Below, piece after piece: positions 1 through 9,314 of a DNA stretch of 64,000 nucleotides. Both the position numbers and the translations under genes were made by a program. Source of the stretch: Xanthobacteraceae bacterium (GTDB taxonomy: Bacteria; Pseudomonadota; Alphaproteobacteria; Rhizobiales; Xanthobacteraceae); the NCBI GenBank assembly GCA_004297465.1, contig SCUB01000019.1, forward strand, positions 121,001 through 185,000, read 5' to 3'. The first letter of the stretch is position 1. Each line of letters begins with the position of its first letter. The notes below the pieces were generated by a model. It ran no database searches and had not been told where the DNA came from. It saw nothing but the letters and a program-made list of their open reading frames with translations.

Positions 1-1003
1 CCCGTTCGTGCCGCGCCGCGACATCCTGAGCTACATCGAGGCGGTGCTGCGCGTCTACAATCAGTACGGCCGCCGCGACAACCTCTTCAAGGCGCGCATC
101 AAGATCCTGGTGCACGAGCTCGGCGTTGCAAAGTTCACCGAGGAGGTCGAGGCCGAGTTCCGCCAGATCCGCGGCGGCGCGCTGGCACTCGACGACGAGG
201 TGGTGGCCGACATCGCCGCGCGCTTCAGCTATCCGGCTTACGAGAAGCTGGCCGACGCGCCGCCCGAGCTTGCCAGGGCGGCCAATGACGAGCGGTTCTC
301 GGCCTGGCGGCGCAATTCGGTCGCCCGCCACAAGGTGCCGGGCTACGCCGTCGTCACGCTGTCGCTCAAGCCGACCGGCGGAACGCCGGGCGATGCCACT
401 GCCGCGCAAATGGAAACCATCGCCGGCCTTGCCGACCGCTATTCGTTCGGCGAGATCCGCGTCGCCCATGAACAGAACCTGGTGCTGCCCCATGTCGCGC
501 AGCGCGACCTGCCGGTGCTGTGGCGCGCGCTCGACGCCGCCGGGCTGGCCACGCCCAATGTCGGCCTCATCAGCGACATCATCTCCTGCCCCGGCCTCGA
601 CTACTGCTCGCTCTCCAACGCGCGCTCGATCCCGATCGCGCAGGAGCTGACGCGGCGCTTCGCCGATCCGCAGCTCGCGACGCTGATCGGGCGCCTGCAC
701 ATCAACATTTCCGGCTGCATCAACGCCTGCGGCCATCACCATATCGGCCATATCGGCATTCTCGGCGTCGACAAGAACGGCGAGGAATTCTACCAGATCA
801 CGCTCGGCGGGCGTGCCGACGAGGGCGCGGTGCTCGGCCATCTGCTGGGCCCGGCGGTGCCGTTCGATCAGGTCGCCGACGTCATCGAGGATATCGTCGA
901 GACCTATCTCGACCTGCGCCAGGCCCCTGACGAGCTGTTCGTCCAAACCGTCGAGCGTCTCGGTGTGACGCCATTCAAGGAGCGCGTCTATGCCACTCGT
1001 TAA
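1..1003 (+). CDS. cysI: Nitrite/sulfite reductase hemoprotein, C-terminal part (partial)
   Basis: This is the C-terminal part of a siroheme and 4Fe-4S sulfite (or nitrite) reductase, the cytoplasmic enzyme that reduces sulfite to sulfide. The frame is open through the left edge, so the true start is outside the window. The visible part is about 333 residues, against roughly 550 for the family. The cluster-binding cysteines are clear: one C-x5-C motif (SCPGLDYC, near base 587) and one C-x3-C motif (GCINACG, near base 714). The gene overlaps the next one by 14 bases, and DUF934 and cysH follow, which favours sulfite over nitrite as substrate. Family assignment is firm; the exact substrate is inferred from context. 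Confidence 0.9.
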   Translation, partial: PFVPRRDILSYIEAVLRVYNQYGRRDNLFKARIKILVHELGVAKFTEEVEAEFRQIRGGALALDDEVVADIAARFSYPAYEKLADAPPELARAANDERFSAWRRNSVARHKVPGYAVVTLSLKPTGGTPGDATAAQMETIAGLADRYSFGEIRVAHEQNLVLPHVAQRDLPVLWRALDAAGLATPNVGLISDIISCPGLDYCSLSNARSIPIAQELTRRFADPQLATLIGRLHINISGCINACGHHHIGHIGILGVDKNGEEFYQITLGGRADEGAVLGHLLGPAVPFDQVADVIEDIVETYLDLRQAPDELFVQTVERLGVTPFKERVYATR

Positions 1004-1523
1004 GCGCGGGACGATTGTCGCCGACGAATTCATCGCGCTTGCCGACGACGCGCCGGCGCCGGACAAGGGCGCGGTGATCGTGTCGGCGGCGCGGTTCATC
1101 GCCGAACCCGAGGTCTGGCTTGGCCGCGCCGCGCCGCTCGGTGTCGCGTGGCCGAACGACCGCGACGTCACGGAGCTGGTGCCGTATCTTTCCCGCCTCG
1201 CGCTGATCGCGCTGGTGTTTCCCAAGTTCCGCGACGGCCGCGCCTACACCCAGGCGCGCCTGTTGCGCGAGCGTCACGGCTATCGCGGACAATTGCGCGC
1301 CACCGGGCAGGTGCTGCGCGACCAGTTCCTGTTCATGCAGCGCGCCGGCTTCGACGCCTTCGACGTCGTCAAGGCGTCGGACGCCGAAGCCTTCGCCGCC
1401 ACGGTGGCGCGCTACTCGGTGTTCTACGCCCCGACCGGCGACGGCCGCATCACCGTGTTCCGCGCCCGCCTGATGGCGGCGGCGCGCCCTGCCGCGGTGG
1501 CCGCCGGACGGAGCGGCTCATGA
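990..1523 (+). CDS. DUF934 family protein
   Basis: A 177-residue soluble protein of the DUF934 family. Members almost always sit between a sulfite reductase gene and cysH, as here, and are thought to help sulfite reduction, although no biochemical role is firmly assigned. A recognisable conserved stretch is LVFPKFRDGRAYTQARLLRE (about residues 75-94). The ATG overlaps the end of cysI by 14 bases, and the stop overlaps the cysH start as ATGA, so the three genes are very probably translationally coupled. The Ala/Arg-rich C-terminal tail is not conserved in character. Family assignment is confident; function is inferred from neighbours. Confidence 0.88.
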   Translation: MPLVKRGTIVADEFIALADDAPAPDKGAVIVSAARFIAEPEVWLGRAAPLGVAWPNDRDVTELVPYLSRLALIALVFPKFRDGRAYTQARLLRERHGYRGQLRATGQVLRDQFLFMQRAGFDAFDVVKASDAEAFAATVARYSVFYAPTGDGRITVFRARLMAAARPAAVAAGRSGS

Positions 1524-2227
1524 GCGCCGTCGCCGATCTTGCCGTCACCGCCGAGGAACTGGACCGCCAGCTCGGCGCCGCCTCGCCCGCGGAGATCATC
1601 GCCGCCGCGCTCGATCGCGTCGGCCGCGAGCGCCTCGCGCTGGTGTCCTCGTTCGGCACCGAATCGGCGGCCCTGCTCAAGCTCGCCGCCGATGTCGATC
1701 CGGCCATTCCGGTGATCTTCCTCGATACCGGCTGGCTGTTTGCGGAGACGCTTTCCTACCGCGACCGGCTCGTCGACCTGCTCAAGCTTCGCGATGTCCG
1801 CACCGTGACGCCGCGCGCCGCGGATCTGGCGCGCGCCGACGCCGACAACAGCCTGTGGCACACCGACCCCGACGCCTGCTGCCGCATCCGCAAGGTCGAG
1901 CCGCTGGCGCGGGCGCTCGAGCCGTTCGCCGCCTGGCTCAACGGCCGCAAGCGCTATCAGGCCGATACGCGCGCCGCGATTCCGGTGGTCGAGGCCGACG
2001 GCGCGCGGCTGAAATTCAATCCGCTCGCACATGTGAATGCGGACGAGATCGCGCTCATCTATGCTGCCGCCGGCTTGCCGCCGCACCCGCTGACGGCCTC
2101 CGGCTTCACCTCGGTCGGCTGCATGCCCTGCACCAGCCGCGTGGCGCCGGGCGAAGACCAGCGTTCCGGTCGCTGGCGCGGGCGCGACAAGGTAGAATGC
2201 GGCATTCACCTGCCACGCCTCTCGTAG
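1520..2227 (+). CDS. cysH: Phosphoadenylyl/adenylyl-sulfate reductase
   Basis: Assimilatory reductase that converts APS (or PAPS) to sulfite. At 235 residues it has the usual length. It carries the 4Fe-4S cysteine pairs of the APS-reducing type: CC in DACCRIRKVEPL (about residue 118) and C-x2-C in GCMPCTSR (about residue 200). The nucleotide-binding SSFGTESA loop lies near residue 45, and the C-terminal catalytic Cys is in ECGIH. The two cluster motifs suggest APS rather than PAPS as substrate. The start is the ATG inside the ATGA overlap with the DUF934 gene. A longer open frame continues upstream but only reads across the neighbour out of frame. Confidence 0.93.
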   Translation: MSAVADLAVTAEELDRQLGAASPAEIIAAALDRVGRERLALVSSFGTESAALLKLAADVDPAIPVIFLDTGWLFAETLSYRDRLVDLLKLRDVRTVTPRAADLARADADNSLWHTDPDACCRIRKVEPLARALEPFAAWLNGRKRYQADTRAAIPVVEADGARLKFNPLAHVNADEIALIYAAAGLPPHPLTASGFTSVGCMPCTSRVAPGEDQRSGRWRGRDKVECGIHLPRLS

Positions 2228-2279
2228 CAAGATCATCTGTGTTTGCCGCCGACAATGCGATGGTGATGCCGGCCCTCAT

Positions 2280-2300
2280 AGTATAGTTATTTGATATACT
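2280..2300. promoter_or_regulatory. AT-rich 6+9+6 dyad upstream of the sulfate importer operon
   Basis: Arms AGTATA (2280-2285) and TATACT (2295-2300) form a perfect inverted repeat around nine AT-rich bases. The element stands out in otherwise GC-rich DNA and lies 43 bases before the cysP start. Position and shape suit an operator for a LysR-type (CysB/Cbl-like) or other sulfur regulator, or an AT-rich promoter core. The regulator is not in the window, so the role is inferred. Confidence 0.45.
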
Positions 2301-2342
2301 TCTTGCCTCGTCCTTCCCTGTCATTCAGCCGGGAGCTTCGTC

Positions 2343-3326
2343 ATGCTTCACCGAATCCTGCTCACGGGCGCGGCGCTGATCGTCAGCGCTTCGGCATTCG
2401 CGGCGGACGTGACGCTGCTCAATGTGTCGTATGACCCGACGCGTGAACTCTACGTGGAATACAACAAGGCGTTCGCGGCAGCCTATCAGAAGGAAACTGG
2501 CAAGACGGTCGAGATCAAGCAGTCGCATGGCGGCTCGGGTTCGCAGGCGCGTTCGGTGATCGACGGCCTGCGGGCCGATGTGGTGACGCTGGCGCTCGCC
2601 TATGACATCGACGCCATCGCCGACAAGGGGCTGCTGGCGGCGGACTGGCAGCAGCGGCTGCCGCAGAATTCCTCGCCCTACACCTCCACCATCGTGTTCC
2701 TGGTGCGCAAGGGCAATCCCCGGGGCGTCAGGGACTGGAGCGATCTGATCAAGCCGGGCGTGTCGGTGATCACGCCGAACCCCAAGACCTCCGGTGGCGC
2801 GCGCTGGAACTATCTGGCGGCGTGGGGCTATGAACTCAAGCGCACCGGTTCGGCGGAACAGGCCCGGCAGTTTGTCGCCAAGCTTTTTGCCAACGTTCCG
2901 GTGCTCGATTCCGGCGCGCGCGGCTCCACCGTCACCTTCGTCGAGCGCGGCGTCGGCGACGTGCTGCTGGCCTGGGAGAACGAAGCCCGGCTCGCCTTGC
3001 GGGAATTCGGCGCTGACAAGTTCGAGATCGTGGCGCCGCCGCTCTCGATTCTGGCCGAGCCGCCCGTTACAGTGGTGGATCGCGTGGCCGACAGGAAAGG
3101 CACCCGGGCCGTCGCCGAGGCCTACCTTAAATACTGGTACACAAGGGAAGGCCAGGATATCGCCGCGCGCAATTTCTTCCGCCCGCGCAATGCCGCGGCG
3201 GCGGGAAAAGCGGATTTTGCCGACGTCGAACTCTTCACCATCGACGAGGTCTTCGGCGGCTGGACCAAGGCGCAGAAGGAGCATTTCGCGGAAGGCGGAA
3301 TCTTCGACCAGATCTACCAGAACTGA
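2343..3326 (+). CDS. cysP: Sulfate ABC transporter substrate-binding protein
   Basis: Periplasmic sulfate/thiosulfate-binding protein of 327 residues that feeds the CysTWA importer. Residues 1-20 form a signal peptide with a cleavage site after AFA (mature start near [11 protein letters not shown]). The family motifs [12 protein letters not shown] and [26 protein letters not shown] are present, and so is the HFA-x-GG-x-FDQIY C-terminal end. It starts the importer operon 115 bases after cysH, behind an AT-rich dyad. The symbol could equally be sbp, since the sequence alone does not separate sulfate from thiosulfate preference. Confidence 0.92.
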   Translation: MLHRILLTGAALIVSASAFAADVTLLNVSYDPTRELYVEYNKAFAAAYQKETGKTVEIKQSHGGSGSQARSVIDGLRADVVTLALAYDIDAIADKGLLAADWQQRLPQNSSPYTSTIVFLVRKGNPRGVRDWSDLIKPGVSVITPNPKTSGGARWNYLAAWGYELKRTGSAEQARQFVAKLFANVPVLDSGARGSTVTFVERGVGDVLLAWENEARLALREFGADKFEIVAPPLSILAEPPVTVVDRVADRKGTRAVAEAYLKYWYTREGQDIAARNFFRPRNAAAAGKADFADVELFTIDEVFGGWTKAQKEHFAEGGIFDQIYQN

Positions 3327-3353
3327 CCGAAAGAGCCGGGGGCGGGGGGCGAG

Positions 3354-4193
3354 GTGACAGGCGGACAATTAGAACAGCGCAACGTGCTGCCGGGCTTCGG
3401 TCTCACCATGGGACTGACGCTGACCTGGCTGTCGATCATCGTCCTCATTCCGCTGGCGGCGCTGTTCCTCAAGACCTCCGAACTGAGCCTGACCGAGTTT
3501 TTCGGCATCATCGGCAGCCGGCGCACGTTGAGCGCGCTGAAACTGTCGTTCGGGCTCGCGCTGGCCGCGGCCGTGATCAATTTCATCATGGGCATGATCG
3601 TGGTGTGGGCGCTGGTGCGCTATGACTTTCCGCTGCGCCGCCTGTTCGACGCCATCGTCGATCTGCCGTTCGCGCTGCCGACGGCGGTCGCCGGCGTGGC
3701 GCTCACCGCGCTGTTCGCCGAGAAAGGCTGGCTCGGCGCGCCGCTTGCCGCGATCGGCATCAAGGTGGCGTTTACCCCGCTCGGCATCTTCGTGGCGATG
3801 ATCTTCATCGGCATTCCGTTTGTCGTGCGCACGGTGGAACCGGTGCTGGCCGATCTCGAAATCGAGATCGAGGAGGCCGCGGTCAGCCTCGGTGCCACGC
3901 GCTGGCATGTCATCACCAAGGTCATCGTTCCCAGCCTGATGCCGGCGATGCTGACCGGCTTTGCGCTGGCGTTCGCCCGCGCCGTCGGCGAATACGGCTC
4001 GGTGATCTTCATCGCCGGCAACCTGCCCAACGTTTCCGAGATCGCGCCGCTCCTGATCGTGATCCGGCTCTCCGAGTTCCGTTATGCCGACGCCGCCGCG
4101 ATCGCCGTGGTGATGCTCGTCGTGTCGTTCCTGATCATTTTCGCCATCAACCGCATCCAGCGCTGGTCGCTGACGCGCGCGATGTCGCGCTGA
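3354..4193 (+). CDS. cysT: Sulfate ABC transporter permease CysT
   Basis: Inner-membrane permease (279 residues) of the sulfate importer, with about six hydrophobic segments. The ABC-coupling EAA loop is visible as [20 protein letters not shown] (about residues 178-197). A GTG start at 3354 is chosen because it lies 27 bases after cysP and gives a short cytoplasmic N-terminus before the first membrane span (about residues 18-40). An internal ATG at the first span would shorten it by 18 residues. It pairs with CysW and is energised by CysA. Assignment is firm from sequence and operon order. Confidence 0.92.
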   Translation: MTGGQLEQRNVLPGFGLTMGLTLTWLSIIVLIPLAALFLKTSELSLTEFFGIIGSRRTLSALKLSFGLALAAAVINFIMGMIVVWALVRYDFPLRRLFDAIVDLPFALPTAVAGVALTALFAEKGWLGAPLAAIGIKVAFTPLGIFVAMIFIGIPFVVRTVEPVLADLEIEIEEAAVSLGATRWHVITKVIVPSLMPAMLTGFALAFARAVGEYGSVIFIAGNLPNVSEIAPLLIVIRLSEFRYADAAAIAVVMLVVSFLIIFAINRIQRWSLTRAMSR

Positions 4194-4206
4194 GCGGTCC
4201 GGTCCC

Positions 4207-5088
4207 ATGAGTCTCGCCACCCAGCCCCGCGCCCTGCCACCGACGCTGAGAGCGATGGCCGACGCGCGCACCGAGCCGGCGGCGGTGCGCGTTCTCATCA
4301 TCGGGCTGGCCGTGACCTTCCTCACGGTGTTCATCTTCCTGCCGCTGCTGGTGGTGTTCTCGGGAGCGCTGGCGCGCGGGATCGGCGTCTATCTCGCGGC
4401 GCTCGCCGAACCGGAGGCGCAGTCGGCGATCAGGCTCACCGTTCTGGTGGCGGCGATCTCGGTCGGCATCAACCTGGTGTTCGGGGTGATCGCCGCCTGG
4501 GCCATCGCCAAATTCGAATTTCACGGCAAGACCCTGCTGATCACGCTGATCGACCTGCCATTCTCGGTCAGCCCGGTGATTTCCGGCCTGATCTTCGTGC
4601 TGCTGTTCGGCGCCCAGGGCGTGCTGGGACCATGGCTGATGGGCCATGACGTCCAGATCATTTTCGCGGTCCCGGGCATCGCGCTGGCCACCACCTTCGT
4701 CACCTTCCCGTTCGTCGCACGCGAGCTCATCCCGCTAATGCAGGAGCAGGGCACGCAGGAGGAGGAGGCGGCGCTCTCGCTCGGCGCGTCGGGATTGCGG
4801 ACATTCTTCCGCGTCACGCTGCCCAACATCAAATGGGGCGTGCTGTACGGCGTGCTGCTGTGCAATGCGCGCGCCATGGGCGAGTTCGGCGCGGTGTCGG
4901 TGGTGTCCGGGCATATCCGGGGCGAAACCAACACCATGCCCCTGCTGGTGGAAATTCTCTATAATGAGTATCAATTCGTCGCCTCGTTCGCCGTCGCGTC
5001 GCTGCTGGCCCTGCTGGCCCTGGTGACGCTGGTGCTGAAGACGGCGCTTGAAGGCCATCTCCAAGGATCGCGCGACCATGACCATTGA
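4207..5088 (+). CDS. cysW: Sulfate ABC transporter permease CysW
   Basis: Second permease of the sulfate importer, 293 residues, with about six membrane spans. Its EAA loop reads [20 protein letters not shown] (about residues 182-201). The first 30 residues are cytoplasmic and polar. It starts 13 bases after cysT, and its last codons overlap the cysA start, so the operon is tightly coupled. It is the heterodimer partner of CysT. No oddities were seen. Confidence 0.92.
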   Translation: MSLATQPRALPPTLRAMADARTEPAAVRVLIIGLAVTFLTVFIFLPLLVVFSGALARGIGVYLAALAEPEAQSAIRLTVLVAAISVGINLVFGVIAAWAIAKFEFHGKTLLITLIDLPFSVSPVISGLIFVLLFGAQGVLGPWLMGHDVQIIFAVPGIALATTFVTFPFVARELIPLMQEQGTQEEEAALSLGASGLRTFFRVTLPNIKWGVLYGVLLCNARAMGEFGAVSVVSGHIRGETNTMPLLVEILYNEYQFVASFAVASLLALLALVTLVLKTALEGHLQGSRDHDH

Positions 5089-6127
5089 GGCCCGCAATAT
5101 CGTCAAGCAGTTCGGCGCGTTCAGGGCGCTCGATGACGTCGACCTGCGCGTCGAGGGCGGCGAGCTGGTGGCGCTGCTGGGGCCGTCCGGCTCGGGCAAG
5201 ACCACGCTGTTGCGCATCATAGCCGGGCTCGACTGGCCGGATGCCGGCGAGGTGCTGTTCAACGGCGAGAGCGCGCTCGAACGCGGCGCCGGCGAGCGCA
5301 ATGTCGGCTTCGTGTTCCAGCATTATGCACTGTTCCGGCACATGAGCGTGTTCGAGAACGTCGCGTTCGGCCTGCGCGTGCAGCCGCGCCGGCTGCGCCG
5401 CAGCGAGGCCGACATCCGCAAGCGGGTCAACGACCTCCTGGATCTGGTGCAGATCGACTGGCTGGCGAACCGGTATCCGGGCCAGTTGTCCGGCGGCCAG
5501 CGCCAGCGCGTGGCGCTGGCGCGCGCGCTGGCCATCGAGCCGCGTATCCTCCTGCTCGACGAGCCGTTCGGCGCGCTCGACGCCAAGGTTCGCAAGGAGC
5601 TGCGCCGCTGGCTGCGCTCGCTGCACGACGACATCCACGTCACCTCGCTGTTCGTCACCCACGACCAGGAGGAGGCGCTCGAGGTCGCCGACCGCATCGT
5701 GGTGATGGACAAGGGCAAGATCGAGCAGATCGGCACGCCCGAGGATGTCTACGACAATCCGGCGACCGCGTTCGTGCACGGCTTCATCGGCGAGTCGATC
5801 ATGCTGCCGGTCGAGGTCGGCGGGGGCCAGGTGCGGTTCGGGCCGAAGGTGCTCGATCTCGAATCCGGCGGGGCGGCGAGCGGTCCGTCGCGACTGTTCG
5901 TGCGCCGCCATGACATGGTGCTGGGGCCGGCCGGCAACGGTACGCTGGAGGGCGCCGTCAAGCGCGTGCGTGCGTTCGGGCCGATCCTGCGCGCCGACGT
6001 GGCGCTGCCCGGCGGCGACGGGGAAACCATGATCGAGGTCGACGCGCCACGCGACCGCGCCCTCAAGCCGGGCGATATCGTCGGGCTCAAGCCGCGCCGC
6101 TACCGCATCTTCGCCGCGCAGGCCTGA
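5078..6127 (+). CDS. cysA: Sulfate/thiosulfate import ATP-binding protein
   Basis: ATPase subunit of the sulfate importer, 349 residues. Walker [10 protein letters not shown] is near residue 36, the ABC signature LSGGQRQR near residue 136, Walker [12 protein letters not shown] near residue 158, and the switch His in VTHDQEEA. The last ~115 residues form the CysA-type C-terminal (TOBE-like) regulatory region. The ATG at 5078 is chosen because the protein then begins [13 protein letters not shown], typical for the family, and overlaps cysW by 11 bases. A TTG 30 bases upstream is in frame but less likely. It ends the operon just before a convergent efflux operon. Confidence 0.94.
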   Translation: MTIEARNIVKQFGAFRALDDVDLRVEGGELVALLGPSGSGKTTLLRIIAGLDWPDAGEVLFNGESALERGAGERNVGFVFQHYALFRHMSVFENVAFGLRVQPRRLRRSEADIRKRVNDLLDLVQIDWLANRYPGQLSGGQRQRVALARALAIEPRILLLDEPFGALDAKVRKELRRWLRSLHDDIHVTSLFVTHDQEEALEVADRIVVMDKGKIEQIGTPEDVYDNPATAFVHGFIGESIMLPVEVGGGQVRFGPKVLDLESGGAASGPSRLFVRRHDMVLGPAGNGTLEGAVKRVRAFGPILRADVALPGGDGETMIEVDAPRDRALKPGDIVGLKPRRYRIFAAQA

Positions 6128-6138
6128 ACAGCAGGCCT
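6120..6138. terminator. Short hairpin between convergent cysA and RND gene
   Basis: Arms AGGCCTG (6120-6126) and CAGGCCT (6132-6138) pair perfectly over a five-base loop. The hairpin overlaps the cysA stop and lies 13 bases from the end of the opposing RND gene. There is no T-run, so it would be a weak or Rho-assisted terminator. Confidence 0.4.
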
Positions 6139-6150
6139 TCCCCAGAGATT

Positions 6151-9100
6151 TCAAGCGCGGGTGAAGCGCGGCAGGCGCGGGCGCCAGCTTTTGGCGCGCG
6201 CCCACCATTGCGCGCGGCGCTCGGCCAGGATGGCGAGCCCCATCAGCGCCGCCGGCGTGACGATCAGCGTTAGCACGGTGGCGAAGCCGAGGCCGAACAC
6301 GATCGCGGTCGATAGGTTGATCCACCACTGCGTCGCCGGTGCCCCCACCGTGATCTCGCGCGCCAGGAACTCCAGGTTGACGCCGAACGCGATCGGCAGC
6401 ACGCCGAGGATGGCGGTGATGGCGGTGAGCGCCACCGGCCGGGCGCGCTCGCGGCAGGTCTGCAGGATGGCCTCCTTGGCCGCCATGCCCTCGTGGCGCA
6501 AGCGGTCGTAGGTGTCGATCAGCACGATGTTGTTGTTCACGATCACGCCGGCGTTGGCGATGATGCCGATGCCGGTCATCACCACGCCGAACGACTGGCC
6601 CATGATGAGCAGCCCCAGCAGCACGCCGATGGTGGACAACAACACGGCGCTGAGCACCAGGCCGACCGAGGTGAGCTTGTTGAACTGCGCCAGCAGGATG
6701 GCGAAGATCAGGAACATCGCGGTGCCGAACGCCTTGCCGAGGAACGCCGACGCCTTGGCGCGCTCCTCGTCCTCGCCCTTGAGGCGGAAGCCGACCCCCT
6801 TGCCGAGATCGGCGGCGGCCAGACGGCGCATGATGTCTTCCTGCACCTTGGCGCTCTGCACGCCTTCGATCACGTTGGCCGAGACGTTGATGACGCGCGC
6901 GCCGCCGACGCGGTTGATGTAGCCGACGCGTGCGGCTGGAACGCGCTGCACGAAATTGCCGAGCGGCACATGGCCGATCGCGGTTTGGGCGTGCAGGTCG
7001 TCGATCTGGTCGAGGCTGCGGCGGTCGCGCGGGAAGCGGATCAGGATGTCGACCGACTTGTCGGTTTCCGACGGGCGGTACTCGGTGATCTTGGTGCCGT
7101 TGGTGACGAGCTGCACCGCGTTGCCGACGGTGTTGACGCCGGCGCCGTATTTCGCCGCCTCCGCCTTGTCGACCTGCAGTTTCCAGTCGATGCCGGGCAG
7201 CGGCAGGCCGTCGTCGAGGTCGCGGATCTCCGGCATGGTGGCGAGGATGCCGGCGACCTTGCGCGCGGCCTGCGGCAGCGCCTCGGGGTCGAGCGCGGAG
7301 AGCTGCACCTGGATCGGCTTGCCGGTGGGGGGGCCGGCGCGCGGCGCGGTGACCTCGACCAGAATCCCCGGAATGTCCACGGTCTTGGCGCGGATCTCGT
7401 CCATGATCTCGTGCGCCGCCTTGCGCGTCTTCCAGTCGGCGAACTCGAACTGGATGACGCCGATGGTGTCCTCGGTGATCTCGTTCGAGCCGCGCGGCTG
7501 CTCGCCGACGCGCGCATACACCGTCTTGAGGCCCTCGGTGCCGAGCACGCGCTTCTCGACCAGGCCGATGATGTGGTCCTTCTCGTCGAGCGAGATGTTG
7601 CCGCGGGCATGCACGATCACCTGACCGTAATCCGGCTCCACCTGCGGGAAGAATTCGACGCCGTGGCCGAGCCGGGCGTAGACGACCTGCACCACGACAA
7701 GGAGCGCGGCGGCCAGCGCCAGCGTCTTGCCGGGATGGCCGAGCGCCAGATGCACGGCGCGCATGTAGAGCCCGCGGTCGCGCGTGTCCTCGTCATGGTG
7801 GTGGGCATGGCCCGAGGCGCGGCCGAGCAGCGCGCCGAGCGTCGGCGTGAAGAACAGCGCGGTGATCAGCGAGGCGGAGAGCGTGGCGATCAGCGTGATC
7901 GGCATGTACTTCATGAACTGGCCGACGATGCCCGGCCAGAACAGGAGCGGCGAGAACGCGGCGACGCGGGTCGCGGTCGCGGCGATCACGGGGCCGGCCA
8001 TGCGCCGCGCCGCCAGCGAGTAGGCCTCGTGCGGCGGCATGCCTTCCGACATTCGCCGCTCGGCGAACTCGGACACGATGATGGCGTCGTCGACCAGCAT
8101 GCCGACGGCGAGGATGAGCGAGAACAGCACCACGATGTTGATGGTCAGGCCCGCGAGGTGAAGCCCGAGGATGCCGGCCAGGAACGAGGCCGGAATCGCG
8201 ATGCCGATGAACAGCGAGGCGCGGAAGCCGAGGATGAACAGGATGATGACGGCGACCAGCAGCACGCCGGTGGCGACCGAGTTCTGCAGGTCGGCCAGCA
8301 TCTGGCGGATCAACTTCGACTTGTCCTGGGTGTAGGTCACCCGGACTTCCGCCGGCCAGGCCTGCTGCAGGCGCGCCACGGTGGCTTTGACGCCGTCGAC
8401 CGTCTCGATCAGGTTGGCGCCGGTGCGCTTGGACACCTCGATGGTCATCGCCGGCTGGCCGTTGACGCGGGTGATCGAGGTCGCGTCCTTGAAGGTCGGG
8501 CGCACCTCGGCGATGTCGCCGAGCGTGACCGCGGCGCCGGCCGAGGCCACCACCGGAATCTTGAGCACGTCCTCGGGGCGCTCGATCAGCGCCGGCACCT
8601 TGACCGCGAAGCGGCCGGTGCCGCCCTCGAGCGCGCCCGCCGCCACCAGGCTGTTGGAGGCCTGCGTCGCCGCGATGAGCTGGTCGAGTGAAACGTTGTA
8701 GCTCTTCATCAGCGCCGGCTCGGCGATGATCTCCACCACCTCGTCGCGCGCCCCGCGCAGTTCCGCCGACAACACGCCGGACGACTGCTCGATGGCGTTC
8801 TTGGTGTTGCGCGCGATCTGCAGCATGGTGCGCTCGGGCACGTTGCCGGCGAGCGCGACCACCAGCACCGGATAGAGCGAGAGGTTGACCTCCTGCACCG
8901 AGGGCTCGTCGACGTCCTTCGGCAGGTCGCGCTTGGCGTCGTCGACCTTGGCGCGGACATCGGCCAGCGCGGCGTTGGAATTGAATCCGGCCTCGAATTC
9001 GAGCAGCACGTAGCCGCCGCCCTCGAACGCGGTGGAGCGCATCTCCTTGACGTTGGAGACGGCCTTCAGCTTGGTTTCGATCGGCCGCAGCAGCAGGCGC

Positions 9101-9282
9101 TCGGAATCCTCCGGGCTGATGCCGCGCTGCGACAGCTGGACGTAGATGATCGGCACCTTGACGTCGGGCTCGGCCTCCTTGGCGATCGAGACATAGGCGA
9201 CGAAGCCGGCGACGAGCAGGAACAGGAGCGCGGCGAGGGTGAGGCGCGCATGCGTGATGGCGTATTCGATCAGGCGTGACAT
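6151..9282 (-). CDS. RND-family efflux permease
   Basis: Large inner-membrane proton-driven RND transporter, 1043 residues, the normal AcrB/HAE-1 length. The start at 9282 gives MSRLIEYAITHARLTLAALL, with the first membrane span near residues 10-30. Periplasmic loops follow, and the proton-relay Asp pair is in GMLVDDAIIVSEF of the fourth span. The frame is open for about 200 more codons upstream, but those overlap the hlyD gene in another frame. It is third in a tetR-hlyD-RND operon, 32 bases after the fusion-protein gene. No outer-membrane factor gene follows, so a TolC-like channel must be encoded elsewhere. The substrate cannot be read from sequence. Confidence 0.92.
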   Translation of the reverse strand: MSRLIEYAITHARLTLAALLFLLVAGFVAYVSIAKEAEPDVKVPIIYVQLSQRGISPEDSERLLLRPIETKLKAVSNVKEMRSTAFEGGGYVLLEFEAGFNSNAALADVRAKVDDAKRDLPKDVDEPSVQEVNLSLYPVLVVALAGNVPERTMLQIARNTKNAIEQSSGVLSAELRGARDEVVEIIAEPALMKSYNVSLDQLIAATQASNSLVAAGALEGGTGRFAVKVPALIERPEDVLKIPVVASAGAAVTLGDIAEVRPTFKDATSITRVNGQPAMTIEVSKRTGANLIETVDGVKATVARLQQAWPAEVRVTYTQDKSKLIRQMLADLQNSVATGVLLVAVIILFILGFRASLFIGIAIPASFLAGILGLHLAGLTINIVVLFSLILAVGMLVDDAIIVSEFAERRMSEGMPPHEAYSLAARRMAGPVIAATATRVAAFSPLLFWPGIVGQFMKYMPITLIATLSASLITALFFTPTLGALLGRASGHAHHHDEDTRDRGLYMRAVHLALGHPGKTLALAAALLVVVQVVYARLGHGVEFFPQVEPDYGQVIVHARGNISLDEKDHIIGLVEKRVLGTEGLKTVYARVGEQPRGSNEITEDTIGVIQFEFADWKTRKAAHEIMDEIRAKTVDIPGILVEVTAPRAGPPTGKPIQVQLSALDPEALPQAARKVAGILATMPEIRDLDDGLPLPGIDWKLQVDKAEAAKYGAGVNTVGNAVQLVTNGTKITEYRPSETDKSVDILIRFPRDRRSLDQIDDLHAQTAIGHVPLGNFVQRVPAARVGYINRVGGARVINVSANVIEGVQSAKVQEDIMRRLAAADLGKGVGFRLKGEDEERAKASAFLGKAFGTAMFLIFAILLAQFNKLTSVGLVLSAVLLSTIGVLLGLLIMGQSFGVVMTGIGIIANAGVIVNNNIVLIDTYDRLRHEGMAAKEAILQTCRERARPVALTAITAILGVLPIAFGVNLEFLAREITVGAPATQWWINLSTAIVFGLGFATVLTLIVTPAALMGLAILAERRAQWWARAKSWRPRLPRFTRA

Positions 9283-9314
9283 CAAAAGCCTCGCGTTCAA
9301 GCCACGGGGAGGGA

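Noticed and set aside
6493..8691. 732-codon plus-strand frame opposite the RND gene
   Set aside because: Antisense shadow of the RND permease; low-complexity His/Asp/Glu/Arg-rich product with no domains.
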